Part shown: positions 1 through 8,455 of the stretch, piece by piece | Position numbering within the stretch: the first letter of the stretch is position 1 | How the letters are laid out: each line of letters begins with the position of its first letter | From: CAVRQM01 sp963756975 | Lineage (GTDB): Bacteria > Pseudomonadota > Alphaproteobacteria > Acetobacterales > Acetobacteraceae | Direction of reading: 5' to 3' | NCBI GenBank assembly: GCA_963756975.1 | Contig: CAVWPS010000002.1 | Location: forward strand, 930,001-994,000 | DNA: 64,000 nucleotides | Made by a program: the position numbers and the translations under genes | Notes under the pieces: generated by a model | The model's database searches: none | The model's input: the letters and a program-made list of their open reading frames with translations, nothing else | What the model was told of the DNA's origin: nothing

Positions 1-552
1 GGCCCCCGCGTGACGACCGCGCGGCTGGAAGCGGCGTTGCCCGAAGCGACGCTCGCGCACCTGATCTGCCACGGCACGGTCGACAACCGGATGGGCTACT
101 CGGGCGTGCTGGTGCTCGCCAATTTCGAGAGCTTCACCTACCGCCACCTGCGACGGCTGCCGTGGCTGTCGGCGCGCCTCGTCGTGATGTCGGCCTGTCG
201 CAGCGGGGCCGCCGGGATCACCGTCGAACATCCGCTCAGCCTGCCGGCCGCGTTCCTTGCCGCCGGGGCCGCCGGCGTGGTCGGCACGTTCTGGCACGCC
301 GACGAGATGGCGTCGTTGCTGCTGGTGACACGTTTCTACGCGCTATGGCTCGACGACCGGCTGACGCCCGCCGCCGCACTCGGGGGCGCGCAGCACTGGC
401 TCGCCACCAGCCGCGCCGACACGCTGCGATCGTCGGTTTCGGCGGACGCTTTGGCCTCTCCGCCGGGGAGGATGCTGCGGGAGGCGGCGGCGGATTCGGC
501 CGTCTTCGCGCACCCCTGGTTCTGGGCCGCGTTTTTCCTCGCCGGCGCCTAA
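1..552 (+). CDS. CHAT-domain (caspase-like) protein, C-terminal part
   Basis: This is the end of a CHAT-domain protein; the frame is open from base 1, so the start lies before the window. CHAT domains are caspase-like cysteine proteases that cleave partner proteins, often in bacterial death or defence systems. Counting from the first codon in the window, the candidate catalytic His is residue 24 (in LICHGT) and the nucleophile Cys is residue 66 (in SACRSG). The usual AGAAGVVGTFW segment and a FAHPWFWAAFFLAG end follow. Any TPR or sensor region is off the window. A small gene follows after 15 bp with AAAGGA before its ATG, so the two are probably one transcript. The domain call is firm; the target is not known. 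Confidence 0.85.
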   Translation, partial: GPRVTTARLEAALPEATLAHLICHGTVDNRMGYSGVLVLANFESFTYRHLRRLPWLSARLVVMSACRSGAAGITVEHPLSLPAAFLAAGAAGVVGTFWHADEMASLLLVTRFYALWLDDRLTPAAALGGAQHWLATSRADTLRSSVSADALASPPGRMLREAAADSAVFAHPWFWAAFFLAGA

Positions 553-567
553 AATCCTGAAAGGATC

Positions 568-1341
568 ATGTCATTGGCCAACCTGCCGCAATCCTACATT
601 CGCGTCGTGCGCGATCTCACCAGCTACTGGGGCACGTACCTGCCCGGCCGCCATTTGTATGTCGGCATGCTGTTCGAATTCGACGACGGCGTGTTCGTCA
701 AGGCGGGCGACCTGGCCGGGCTGCCGACGGTCGAGATCGCGAATTATCCTGTCGAGACCGAGGCGTCGGACGACGCGGTCATGCACTGGACCAGCGACGC
801 GGTGACGATGGAGGTGATCGGTGCCGACGTCGCGGCACCCGGTGCCGTGGCGAGCGGCGGCGTGCGGTTGACGTTCGGTCAGGCGAAACAGGCCGCGATC
901 ATTTGCAACGGCGTGCGCACCAGCGCCTACGCCGACATCACCGCCGTTCGCGACCTGCTGCGCCGGTTGCGCGACGCGGGCGTCTGGAAGCCGAACATCA
1001 GCCTGGTCACCGACGTGATGGTGGTCGATTCCGCATGGCTGTGTTTCTCGACCGAACGCGATCAGCAGGCCGACATCAAAGCCTCCGCCCCGCTCGCCCT
1101 GCCCGCCGTTCCGGCCGAGGCGCTGAAGGCGATCGCCGGGAACGGAACGCTGACCGCGTCCGCGACGGCCGCCAAAACGTCGGCGATCTGCACGACGCTG
1201 CCGAACGGCGGCACGCCGCTGTTCCGCGCGATCAAATTCAGCCCGGCATGGCTCGGTCTCGGCACGCCGGCACTGGGCTTCGTCAAGGGAGGCGGGGAGG
1301 AGTTCATGGAGCCGGATTTCCCGGCCGTCGACGCCGACTGA
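568..1341 (+). CDS. Unrecognised protein downstream of CHAT gene; gasdermin-like layout possible
   Basis: I do not recognise this 257-aa protein by sequence. It has no signal peptide and no clear membrane helix. It opens with a helix and a strand-rich stretch (GRHLYVGMLFEF at about 28-39). A basic amphipathic helix at about 122-137 is followed by a long hydrophobic strand pair (ISLVTDVMVV at 144-153), then by two more strands around TASATAAKTSAICTTLPNG and PLFRAIKF. This order resembles the pore-forming N domain of gasdermins, and bacterial gasdermins are known to sit beside CHAT or caspase-like proteases. Against that, there is no Cys near the N terminus, which characterised bacterial gasdermins palmitoylate. 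It may instead be an unrelated CHAT substrate. The gene is real; the function is speculative. Confidence 0.7.
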   Translation: MSLANLPQSYIRVVRDLTSYWGTYLPGRHLYVGMLFEFDDGVFVKAGDLAGLPTVEIANYPVETEASDDAVMHWTSDAVTMEVIGADVAAPGAVASGGVRLTFGQAKQAAIICNGVRTSAYADITAVRDLLRRLRDAGVWKPNISLVTDVMVVDSAWLCFSTERDQQADIKASAPLALPAVPAEALKAIAGNGTLTASATAAKTSAICTTLPNGGTPLFRAIKFSPAWLGLGTPALGFVKGGGEEFMEPDFPAVDAD

Positions 1342-1347
1342 CGTCGC

Positions 1348-1423
1348 TGGTAACCGGTACGGGATTCGAACCCGTGTCGCCGCCTTGAAAGGGCAGTGTC
1401 CTAGGCCTCTAGACGAACCGGTC
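1348..1423 (-). tRNA. tRNA-Glu (UUC)
   Basis: The reverse strand folds as a full cloverleaf of 76 nt including an encoded CCA at 1348-1350. The acceptor stem is GACCGGT paired with ACCGGTT. The T loop is GGTTCGAATCC. The anticodon loop is CTTTCAA on a GCC/GGC-ended stem, giving anticodon TTC (Glu). It lies alone between the CHAT pair and recJ. Confidence 0.95.
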
Positions 1424-1459
1424 GCGCCGGCCCCGACGTAACGGAGCGGGGGCGGTAGA

Positions 1460-3235
1460 TCAAGCGACCGCGGCGGCGTCCATCACGATGAAGCTGGCCG
1501 AGACCTCGCCTTGCCACGGTTCGGCCCGCAGATGGCCCGCCAAATGGAGCGGCACCCCGTCGCGCGCCAGCAGGGCGTCGGCCACCGCGCCGTCGCGGGC
1601 CCGGAACAGCAGCGCCTTCAGCCTCGGGCCGCCGGCCTCGCCCTCGATGTATGCGCGGATCGTGTTGCCCTCCGCCCCCAGCCGCTCGGCCCGCACGATT
1701 CTGGCACGCGGCAGCAGCAGGACCGGCTCCTCGTTGCCGGCGCCGAACGGGGCGAGCCGTGCCAGGTCACGCGCGACCTCGGTCGTGCAGGCGGGCACCT
1801 GTAGCGTGCCCTCGGCGTGCAGGTCGGCGGCGCGGGGGAGCGCGTGGGCACCCTGCATCCGCTCGTCGACGAATGCCCGGAACGCCGGCAGCCCCGCTTC
1901 CGGCAACCCGAACCCGGCCGCCATCGCGTGGCCGCCGCCGGTCGTGAGCAGCCCGTGCTCGACCGCCGCCGTCACGACGCGGCCGAGATCGAGGCCGGGG
2001 ACCGAGCGGGCGGACCCGCGCGCCATGCCGCCGGCGATCGAGGCGACCAGGGCCGGCCGGTTGAACCGCTCCTTCAGCCGTCCGGCGACGATGCCGACCA
2101 CGCCCGGATGCCAGCCCTCCGACGCGATCAGGATGGCGGGGTGGCCGGCCGCCACCTGTTCGGCACCGATCGCGAAGGCCGCGTCCAGGATGCCGCTTTC
2201 CACCGCGCGCCGCTGCACGTTCAGCCCGTCCAGCGTGCGGGCCAGCAGCAGCGCTTCCTCCGGGTCCTCGGCCATCAGCAACCGCAGGCCGAGCCCGGAA
2301 TCGCTGATCCGGCCGGCCGCGTTGATGCGCGGGCCGAGCGCCCAGCCGAGCGACATCGCGGTCGGCGCGGACCGCACCTCGGCCACGTCGAGCAACGCCG
2401 CCAGCCCCGCGCGCCGGCGCTGGCCCAGCACCTTGAGGCCCTGTGTCACGAACGCCCGGTTCAGCCCGGTCAGCGGCATCACGTCGCAGACGGTCGCGAG
2501 CGCCACCAAGTCCAGCAGCGCCATCAGATCGGGCTCACTCCGGGCGGCGAAGAACCCGGCCCGGCGCAGCACGCGCACGGTCGCGACCATGGTGATGAAC
2601 GCGACGGCGGTGGCGCACAGGCCCGACAGGCCCGACCCGCAATCCGGACGGTTCGGGTTGACGGTGGCGATGATCCCGCGCGGCACGTCGGCGCACGCGT
2701 GGTGATCGAGCACCACGACATCCGCGCGGCCCGTGAGTGCGCCCAGAATGGCGCCCGCCGCCGTGCCGCAATCGACGCACACGATGAACGTGCAGCCGGC
2801 ATCGGCCAGCGCCAGCAATGCGGGGACGTTCGGCCCGTAGCCCTCGCTCAGCCGGTCCGGCACGTGTGTCTGCACAGAACAGCCCAACGCACGCAGCGTG
2901 ATCGCCAGCACGGCGGCACCGCACGCGCCGTCCACGTCGTAGTCGCCGAACACGCCGACCATCTCGCCCCGACGCGCCGCGTCGGCGATGCGGGTGGCCG
3001 CGACCTCCATATCCTGCAGAACATGCGGGTCGGGCAGCATCGAGCGCAGCGTCGGCAGCAGGAAGTCGGCCGCCGCGTCCGCATCCACGCCGCGCGTCGC
3101 GAGCAGGCGGCCGAGTAGTTCCGGCAGACCGAGGCGTTGCGCGATGCCGAGCCCGGTCCGCTCCTCGGCCGGGCCGCGCCACAACCAGCGCCGGCCGCCG
3201 AGCGAGCGTTCTATGCCTAACGCATACGCCGGCAT
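1460..3235 (-). CDS. recJ: Single-stranded-DNA-specific exonuclease RecJ
   Basis: RecJ degrades single-stranded DNA 5' to 3' in recombinational and mismatch repair. The 591-aa protein has the DHH phosphoesterase motifs DYDVDG (98-103), the CVDCGT block and LDHH (about 176-179). A DHHA1 domain with GGGHAMAAGF follows, then a C-terminal OB-like region. Length fits the family. The frame stays open to a TTG at 3253, directly beside the HU stop codon. The ATG at 3235 (MPAYALGIER) gives the normal RecJ N terminus and is preferred. It lies just downstream of the HU gene on the same strand and may share its transcript. Confidence 0.95.
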   Translation of the reverse strand: MPAYALGIERSLGGRRWLWRGPAEERTGLGIAQRLGLPELLGRLLATRGVDADAAADFLLPTLRSMLPDPHVLQDMEVAATRIADAARRGEMVGVFGDYDVDGACGAAVLAITLRALGCSVQTHVPDRLSEGYGPNVPALLALADAGCTFIVCVDCGTAAGAILGALTGRADVVVLDHHACADVPRGIIATVNPNRPDCGSGLSGLCATAVAFITMVATVRVLRRAGFFAARSEPDLMALLDLVALATVCDVMPLTGLNRAFVTQGLKVLGQRRRAGLAALLDVAEVRSAPTAMSLGWALGPRINAAGRISDSGLGLRLLMAEDPEEALLLARTLDGLNVQRRAVESGILDAAFAIGAEQVAAGHPAILIASEGWHPGVVGIVAGRLKERFNRPALVASIAGGMARGSARSVPGLDLGRVVTAAVEHGLLTTGGGHAMAAGFGLPEAGLPAFRAFVDERMQGAHALPRAADLHAEGTLQVPACTTEVARDLARLAPFGAGNEEPVLLLPRARIVRAERLGAEGNTIRAYIEGEAGGPRLKALLFRARDGAVADALLARDGVPLHLAGHLRAEPWQGEVSASFIVMDAAAVA

Positions 3236-3253
3236 CGGGAGGTCATACGGCAA

Positions 3254-3523
3254 TCAGATCTTCGTCTTGAGCGTCGGCGACGCCTTGAAGCGGACGGTCT
3301 TGCCGGCCCGCACCTTCACCGGCTCGCCCGTGCGCGGGTTCATGCCCTTGCGGGCCTTGGTCTTGCGGACGACGAACGTGCCGAAGCTCGGCAGGGTGAA
3401 GCGGCCATTCTTCTTCAGCTCGCGCACGATGGCGCCGATCACTTCGGCGGCGGCACGGTTGGCGGCGACGCCGGTCAGGTCAGCGGATTCCTGGATCACC
3501 TGGGCAATGAAGGCTTTGGACAT
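3254..3523 (-). CDS. HU/IHF-family DNA-binding protein
   Basis: This small basic nucleoid protein bends or packages DNA as a dimer. It is 89 aa from the ATG at 3523 (MSKAFIAQVI). It shows the HU signature: a dimerising helical half, LPSFGTFVVRKTKARKGMNPRTG across the arm base, and a closing strand VRAGKTVRFKAS. The arm has the conserved N-P-x-T-G turn. The frame extends upstream to 3544, but that start would add six residues not seen in the family. Whether it is HU or an IHF-like paralogue cannot be settled from sequence alone. It is followed closely by recJ. Confidence 0.9.
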   Translation of the reverse strand: MSKAFIAQVIQESADLTGVAANRAAAEVIGAIVRELKKNGRFTLPSFGTFVVRKTKARKGMNPRTGEPVKVRAGKTVRFKASPTLKTKI

Positions 3524-3639
3524 TCGGACGACAACTCCATTCAATATACCATTGTCCTAGCAGTCATGTTTGAGTCGTCAACAGATATAACCAAACTGTG
3601 GGGCTTGGACCCGGAGCGGCCCGCGTCCATCATCGCGCG

Positions 3640-4518
3640 ATGACGAGTGCGACCGAACGATGGGATTCGCGGACGGCGGAGATGGACCAATGGTCCGTGC
3701 CCGCGATGCTCGATGCGCTGTGGGCCGGTCAGGCGGAGGCCGTCGCCGCGACCCGCGCCGCGTTGCCGCCGCTGGCCGACGCGGTCGCCGCCGCCGTGCT
3801 CCGGCTGCGCGCGGGCGGCCGGCTCGCCTACGCGGGCGCCGGCACGTCGGGGCGGCTGGGCGCGCTGGACGCCGCCGAACTGCCGCCGACCTTCGGTGTG
3901 GAACCGCCGGTGTTGCTGCTGGCGGGCGGAATTTCCGCGATGAGCCTGGCCGCCGAGGGCGCCGAGGACGATGTTCCGGCAGGCACGGTCGCCGGAGAGT
4001 CGCTCGGGGCGGAGGATGTATTGATCGCCATCGCCGCGAGTGGCGGCACGCCGTTCACCGTCGCCGCCGCCACGGCCGCGCGCGCGCGCGGATGCCTGGT
4101 GGTGGCGATCGCCAACGCGCCCGACAGCGAACTTCTGGACGCGGCGGATCATCGCATCCTGCTCGCGACCGGTGCCGAACCGCTCGCCGGCAGCACGCGG
4201 ATGAAGGCCGGAACGGCCCAGATCGTCACGTTAAAGTTGTTCTCGACGGCGCTGATGATCGCGCTCGGCCACAGTTACGGCGGACAGATGGTCGACATGC
4301 GCCCGACCAACGCGAAGCTGCGCGCCCGTGCCGTGCGGATGTTGCGCGAGTTGACCGGCTGCGACGACGCGACAGCAACGTCGGCCCTCGCTGCGACCGG
4401 CGGCTCGGTCAAACGCGCCGTGCTGGTCGTCCACGGTCTGGACGGCGACACCGCGACGAAACTGCTGGCGCGCCATGACGGCCATCTGCGCCCTGCCCTC
4501 GCGGAGGCTCTGGCGTGA
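3640..4518 (+). CDS. murQ: N-acetylmuramic acid 6-phosphate etherase MurQ
   Basis: MurQ removes lactate from MurNAc-6-phosphate to give GlcNAc-6-phosphate in peptidoglycan recycling. The 292-aa protein has a SIS fold with the family blocks AGAGTSGRLGALDAAELPPTF, AASGGTPFT and GSTRMKAGTAQ. It ends with a helical bundle containing DMRPTNAKLRARAVRM. The ATG at 3640 (MTSATERWD) gives the normal N terminus; the frame is open further upstream without a good start. The next gene, nagA, starts inside the stop codon and uses the product of this reaction, so the two form a pathway operon. Confidence 0.93.
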   Translation: MTSATERWDSRTAEMDQWSVPAMLDALWAGQAEAVAATRAALPPLADAVAAAVLRLRAGGRLAYAGAGTSGRLGALDAAELPPTFGVEPPVLLLAGGISAMSLAAEGAEDDVPAGTVAGESLGAEDVLIAIAASGGTPFTVAAATAARARGCLVVAIANAPDSELLDAADHRILLATGAEPLAGSTRMKAGTAQIVTLKLFSTALMIALGHSYGGQMVDMRPTNAKLRARAVRMLRELTGCDDATATSALAATGGSVKRAVLVVHGLDGDTATKLLARHDGHLRPALAEALA

Positions 4519-5624
4519 TCACGCTCCGGGCCGACCTTGTGTTTGACGGCGTCGCGATGATCCGCGACGGCGCGGTCGGGATCGACGGCGGCCTGATCGC
4601 CGATGCCGGCGGCACGGTCGAAACGCTGCCGCCCGGGACCATCTTGTGTCCCGGGTTCATCGACCTGCAGGTCAACGGCGCGGGCGGCGTGCTGTTCAAC
4701 GCGGAGACCACGGCCGACGCGCTCACGCGGATGGGCGCAGCCCTGGCGCGGGTCGGCACGACGTCGTTCCTGCCGACGCTGATCAGCTCCCGCGCGCAAT
4801 TCGACGCGGCCGAACGCGCCGTCGCGACCGTGCTCGCCGGGCCCGATTGCGGCGTGGTTGGCCTGCATATCGAGGGACCGTTCATCAACCCGGCCCGCCA
4901 CGGCACGCATCCGCTCGACATGATCGTGGTCGCGACCGAGGCGGACGCGGTGCGGCTCGGGACGCGTCCGGCGTGGCCGCGCATCGTCACCGTCGCCCCC
5001 GAGATGGTGGAGCCCGAACTGCTCGCCCGCCTGATCGCCGGAAACACCGGCGTGTTCGTCGCCCATTCGGACGCGACGGGCGCGCAAGCCGCCGCCGGGT
5101 TCGCCGCCGGCGTCGTCGGCACCACGCATCTGTTCAACGCGATGAGCCAGCTCGCCGGTCGCGCGCCCGGCCTGGTCGGCGCGACGCTGGGCACGCCCGG
5201 AACGGTCGCCGGCATCATCGTGGACGGCATTCACGTCGCTCCCGTCAGCGTGCGGGTCGCGCATGCGGCGATGGGGCCGGCGCGGTTGTTCCTCGTCTCC
5301 GACTGCATGCCGACCGCCGCGTCCGACACGACGAGTTTTCGGTTCAAGGGCGAGACGATCGAACTGCGCGACGGCCGTCTGGTGGACGCGGACGGCAGTC
5401 TGGCCGGCGCGCACCTGACGATGGCGCAGGCTGTGAAATGCGCGGTCGACGTCTGCGGATTGCCGCTCGCCGACGCGTTGCGGATGGCGACCGCGACGCC
5501 CGCACGGATCATCGGGCTCGCCGATCGTGGCCGGATCGCCACCGGTCTGCGCGCGGATCTGGTGGCGCTCGACCCCGATCTGAACGTGATCGGCGTCTGG
5601 CGCGCGGGTGTGAAAATACATTGA
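4515..5624 (+). CDS. nagA: N-acetylglucosamine-6-phosphate deacetylase NagA
   Basis: NagA deacetylates GlcNAc-6-phosphate to glucosamine-6-phosphate, the step after MurQ. The 369-aa amidohydrolase-fold protein shows PGFIDLQVNGAGG, GLHIEGPFINPARHG (metal-binding Glu), AHSDAT, THLFNAMSQLAGRAPG and LVSDCMPTA (catalytic Asp). The His-x-His site of many amidohydrolases is replaced by Q-x-N (LQVNG), which is normal for NagA. It starts at a GTG that overlaps the murQ stop by four bases, and its own stop overlaps the next start, so the three genes are translationally coupled. Confidence 0.94.
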   Translation: MITLRADLVFDGVAMIRDGAVGIDGGLIADAGGTVETLPPGTILCPGFIDLQVNGAGGVLFNAETTADALTRMGAALARVGTTSFLPTLISSRAQFDAAERAVATVLAGPDCGVVGLHIEGPFINPARHGTHPLDMIVVATEADAVRLGTRPAWPRIVTVAPEMVEPELLARLIAGNTGVFVAHSDATGAQAAAGFAAGVVGTTHLFNAMSQLAGRAPGLVGATLGTPGTVAGIIVDGIHVAPVSVRVAHAAMGPARLFLVSDCMPTAASDTTSFRFKGETIELRDGRLVDADGSLAGAHLTMAQAVKCAVDVCGLPLADALRMATATPARIIGLADRGRIATGLRADLVALDPDLNVIGVWRAGVKIH

Positions 5625-6304
5625 GCCGGCATGTTGTCGCGTTCGACGGGGACGACACGCTCTGGCACCACGAATCGTTGTTCGCCGCGACGCACACGCA
5701 ATTTCGCGACCTGCTGGCGCGCCATGTCGACGTGGACGCGACCGGTCTCGATTCCCGCCTGATCGAGACCGAGCGCCGCAACCTCGTGCTGTACGGCTAC
5801 GGCATCAAAGGCTACGTGCTGTCGATGATCGAGACCGCGCTGCAGGTCACGGACGGGCGCCTGCCCGGCCCCGACGTGCAGGCCATTCTCGATCTCGGCC
5901 GCGCGATGCTGGAACATCCGCTCGAGCTGATTTCCGGCGTGCGCGAGGCCTTGGTGGCCATGGACGGCGTCGAGAAGTGGCTCATCACCAAGGGCGACCT
6001 GTTCGATCAGGAGGGCAAGATCGCCCGCTCAGGGCTGGCCCCGCTGTTCGCGCAGGTCGAAATCGTGTCGGAGAAAAGTCCCGAGGTTTACGCGACGCTA
6101 CTGGCCCGGCACGGCGTTCAGCCCGCGCAGTTCACGATGGTCGGCAATTCGGTCCGCTCCGACATCCTGCCGGTGCTGCGGATCGGCGGCCGTGCGGTCC
6201 ACGTTCCGTATCATGTGACGTGGGCGCACGAGCTGGTCCACGACACGGTGACCGAGAGCTTTCCGACCATCGCGTCCTTGGCCGAACTGCCCGCGCTGCT
6301 ATGA
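5621..6304 (+). CDS. HAD-family hydrolase of the amino-sugar operon
   Basis: This is a 227-aa haloacid-dehalogenase phosphatase. It has motif I FDGDDTLWH near the N terminus, motif II LITKGD, the motif III Lys in EKSPEVY and motif IV VGNSVRSDI. The long alpha-helical cap between motifs I and II (roughly residues 20-95) is a C1-type cap, as in small-molecule phosphatases. The start is a TTG overlapping the nagA stop codon, which makes it the third coupled gene of the murQ operon and hints at a sugar- or amino-sugar-phosphate substrate. That substrate is an inference. The last six bases overlap the convergent aldehyde dehydrogenase gene. Confidence 0.85.
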   Translation: MSRHVVAFDGDDTLWHHESLFAATHTQFRDLLARHVDVDATGLDSRLIETERRNLVLYGYGIKGYVLSMIETALQVTDGRLPGPDVQAILDLGRAMLEHPLELISGVREALVAMDGVEKWLITKGDLFDQEGKIARSGLAPLFAQVEIVSEKSPEVYATLLARHGVQPAQFTMVGNSVRSDILPVLRIGGRAVHVPYHVTWAHELVHDTVTESFPTIASLAELPALL

Positions 6305-7738
6305 AGCGGAGGCTTGGCTGACGAACTTCACCGTCGTGTACGCCTCCATCGCCTCGGTCCCGCCCTCGCTGCCGTAGCCGCTGTCGCGCACGCCGCCGAA
6401 CGGGGTTTCCGGCAACGCGAGGCCGTGGTGGTTGATCCCGACCATCCCGGCCGTGATCTGCGCGGCGAACGCCGTCGCCGTTGAAGCCGAGCGCGTGTAG
6501 CCGAAACTCGCCAGCCCGTACGGTAGCCGGTTCGCCTCCGTCATCGCGTCCTCGAACGTCGCGAACCGGTTGACGATCGCGACCGGGCCGAACGGCTCCT
6601 CGTTCATGATGCGCGCGTCGATCGGCACCTCGGTCAGGATCGTCGGCGCGAAGAAGTATCCCGCGTTGCCGATCCGCTCGCCGCCCGTCCGCACCGTCGC
6701 ACCGTGGGCGCGCGCGTCGGCGACCAGCCCCTCCATCGCCTCCACACGCCGTGCGTGCGCGAGCGGGCCCATGGTGACGCCGTCCACGGCGCCGTCGCCG
6801 ACCTTGACCTGCGCGAACCGCTCCGTCAGCCGCGACAGGAACGGCTCGTACACGCCCTCCTGGACGAGGAACCGTGTCGGCGCCACGCAAACCTGGCCCG
6901 CATTGCGCAGCTTGTTCATCGTCAGCACGGTCGCGGCGACGTCGATATCCGCGTCGTCGAACACGACGGCCGGCGCGTGCCCGCCCAGTTCCATCGTCGC
7001 GCGCTTCATGTGCGACCCCGCCAGTGCCGCGAGCTTCTTGCCGACGGCGGTCGAGCCGGTGAACGAGATTTTGCGGATGACCGGGCTCGCGATCAGGTAC
7101 TCGCTGATCTGCGCGGGATCGCCGTAGACCAGCTGCAACACGCCCGGCGGCAGGCCCGCATCGACGAACGCGCGCACCATCGCGGCACAACTCGCCGGCG
7201 TGTCCTCCGGCCCCTTGAGGATGACCGAGCATCCCGCCGCCAAAGCGGCCGCGACCTTGCGCACAGCCTGATTGATCGGGAAATTCCACGGCGTGAACGC
7301 GGCGACCGGCCCGACCGGCTCGCGCGTCACCGATTGCACGATCCCCTCGGCCCGCGCGGGAATGATCCGGCCGTAGACGCGGCGCGCCTCCTCGGCGAAC
7401 CAGTCCATCACGTCGGCGCCGACCATCGTCTCGCCTCGCGCCTCGGCCAGCGGCTTGCCCTGCTCGGTCGTCATCGTCCGCGCGGTCGCCTCGGCATCCT
7501 TCCGCAACAGCTCGGCCGCCCGGCGCAGCAGCTTCGAGCGGTCGAACGCGCCGACCTTCCGCCATGCAGCAAAACCGCGTTCGGCCGCCGCGAGCGCCCG
7601 GTCGAGGTCGGCGATGCCGGCGTGCGCCACCTGCCCGATCACCTCGCCGGTCGCCGGATTGCGCACGTCGATCGTGCGGCCGTCCGCCGCCGGGCCCCAG
7701 GCGTTGTCGATCAGCAGCGACGTGTCGGCGTAGCTCAT
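6299..7738 (-). CDS. NAD(P)-dependent aldehyde dehydrogenase, succinate-semialdehyde type
   Basis: This 479-aa enzyme oxidises an aldehyde to an acid. It has the ALDH catalytic pair, Glu250 in TMELGGHAP and Cys284 in NAGQVCVAPTRF. The cofactor-site blocks TPWNFPINQAVRK, ILKGPEDTP and SFTGSTAVGK are also present. The N terminus (LLIDNAWGPAADGRTIDVRNPATGE) and overall layout are nearest to GabD-like succinate-semialdehyde or 2-oxoglutarate-semialdehyde dehydrogenases. Substrate choice within that group is not certain. The ATG at 7738 is the only sensible start. No partner aminotransferase is next to it. It is convergent with the HAD gene. Confidence 0.88.
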   Translation of the reverse strand: MSYADTSLLIDNAWGPAADGRTIDVRNPATGEVIGQVAHAGIADLDRALAAAERGFAAWRKVGAFDRSKLLRRAAELLRKDAEATARTMTTEQGKPLAEARGETMVGADVMDWFAEEARRVYGRIIPARAEGIVQSVTREPVGPVAAFTPWNFPINQAVRKVAAALAAGCSVILKGPEDTPASCAAMVRAFVDAGLPPGVLQLVYGDPAQISEYLIASPVIRKISFTGSTAVGKKLAALAGSHMKRATMELGGHAPAVVFDDADIDVAATVLTMNKLRNAGQVCVAPTRFLVQEGVYEPFLSRLTERFAQVKVGDGAVDGVTMGPLAHARRVEAMEGLVADARAHGATVRTGGERIGNAGYFFAPTILTEVPIDARIMNEEPFGPVAIVNRFATFEDAMTEANRLPYGLASFGYTRSASTATAFAAQITAGMVGINHHGLALPETPFGGVRDSGYGSEGGTEAMEAYTTVKFVSQASAS

Positions 7739-7819
7739 GGCGAGACCTCCGTTGGCGTGACGCACCTTATCCGCCGGTGCCCTCTGACCAAAACCCCGGC
7801 ATCGCACTACCTGACCCGC

Positions 7820-8455
7820 ATGGATCGGATCCCCGGGCTTCCCGAGCGCGCGTTCGAGAAGGCCGATGCCTCGCCAGACCTGGAGTTCTACGCGCAACCG
7901 CGCCTCGTCACCCACATCGACGCGGGCGCGATCGCGGCGGTGACCGCGCTGTACCGGGACCGGGTGCCGGCGGGCGGCGTGGTGCTCGACCTGATGAGCA
8001 GCTGGATCAGCCATCTGCCGCCGGACATCGCCTACCGCGAGGTGATCGGCCACGGGATGAACGCGGGCGAACTGGCCGCCAACCCGAGGCTGGACCGCTG
8101 GTTCGTCCAAAACCTCAACGAGAACCCGAGTCTGACGCTCGCCGATGCCTCGGTCGACGCGACATTGGTGTGCGTCGGCGTGCAATATCTCCAGCAGCCC
8201 GTTTCGGTGTTCGCGAGCGTGCGCCGCGTGTCCCGGCCCGGCGCGCCGGTGATCGTCACGTTCAGCAATCGCTGCTTCCCGACCAAGGCGGTCGCGATCT
8301 GGCAGGCGCTCGACGGGCCCGGCCACCAGCGTCTGGTGTCGCTGTATCTGGAGCAGGCCGGGTTCGAGCGGATCGAGGCCGGTGGCCACACGCCGCCCGG
8401 CACCGACCCGCTGTGGTGGGTGGTCGGCTACGCGGGCTCCGTGTCCAGCGCGTAG
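7820..8455 (+). CDS. SAM-dependent methyltransferase-like protein
   Basis: This 211-aa protein resembles class I methyltransferases of the type 11 group. The motif I region reads GGVVLDLMSSWISHLP, where the usual G-x-G loop is replaced by L-M-S-S. The later blocks match the fold: GHGMNAGELAANPRLD (motif II), DATLVCVGVQYLQQP (motif IV) and a closing PVIVTFSNRCFP strand. The degenerate glycine loop may weaken SAM binding or mark a subfamily. The start is the ATG at 7820. Its last 28 bp overlap the end of phoB on the opposite strand. The substrate is not known. Confidence 0.75.
   Translation: MDRIPGLPERAFEKADASPDLEFYAQPRLVTHIDAGAIAAVTALYRDRVPAGGVVLDLMSSWISHLPPDIAYREVIGHGMNAGELAANPRLDRWFVQNLNENPSLTLADASVDATLVCVGVQYLQQPVSVFASVRRVSRPGAPVIVTFSNRCFPTKAVAIWQALDGPGHQRLVSLYLEQAGFERIEAGGHTPPGTDPLWWVVGYAGSVSSA

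Noticed and set aside
4275..5621. Long open frame opposite nagA
   Set aside because: It is an antisense shadow in very GC-rich DNA; the protein is a run of Arg, Ala, Gly and Asp with no family motif, while the plus strand holds a clear NagA.
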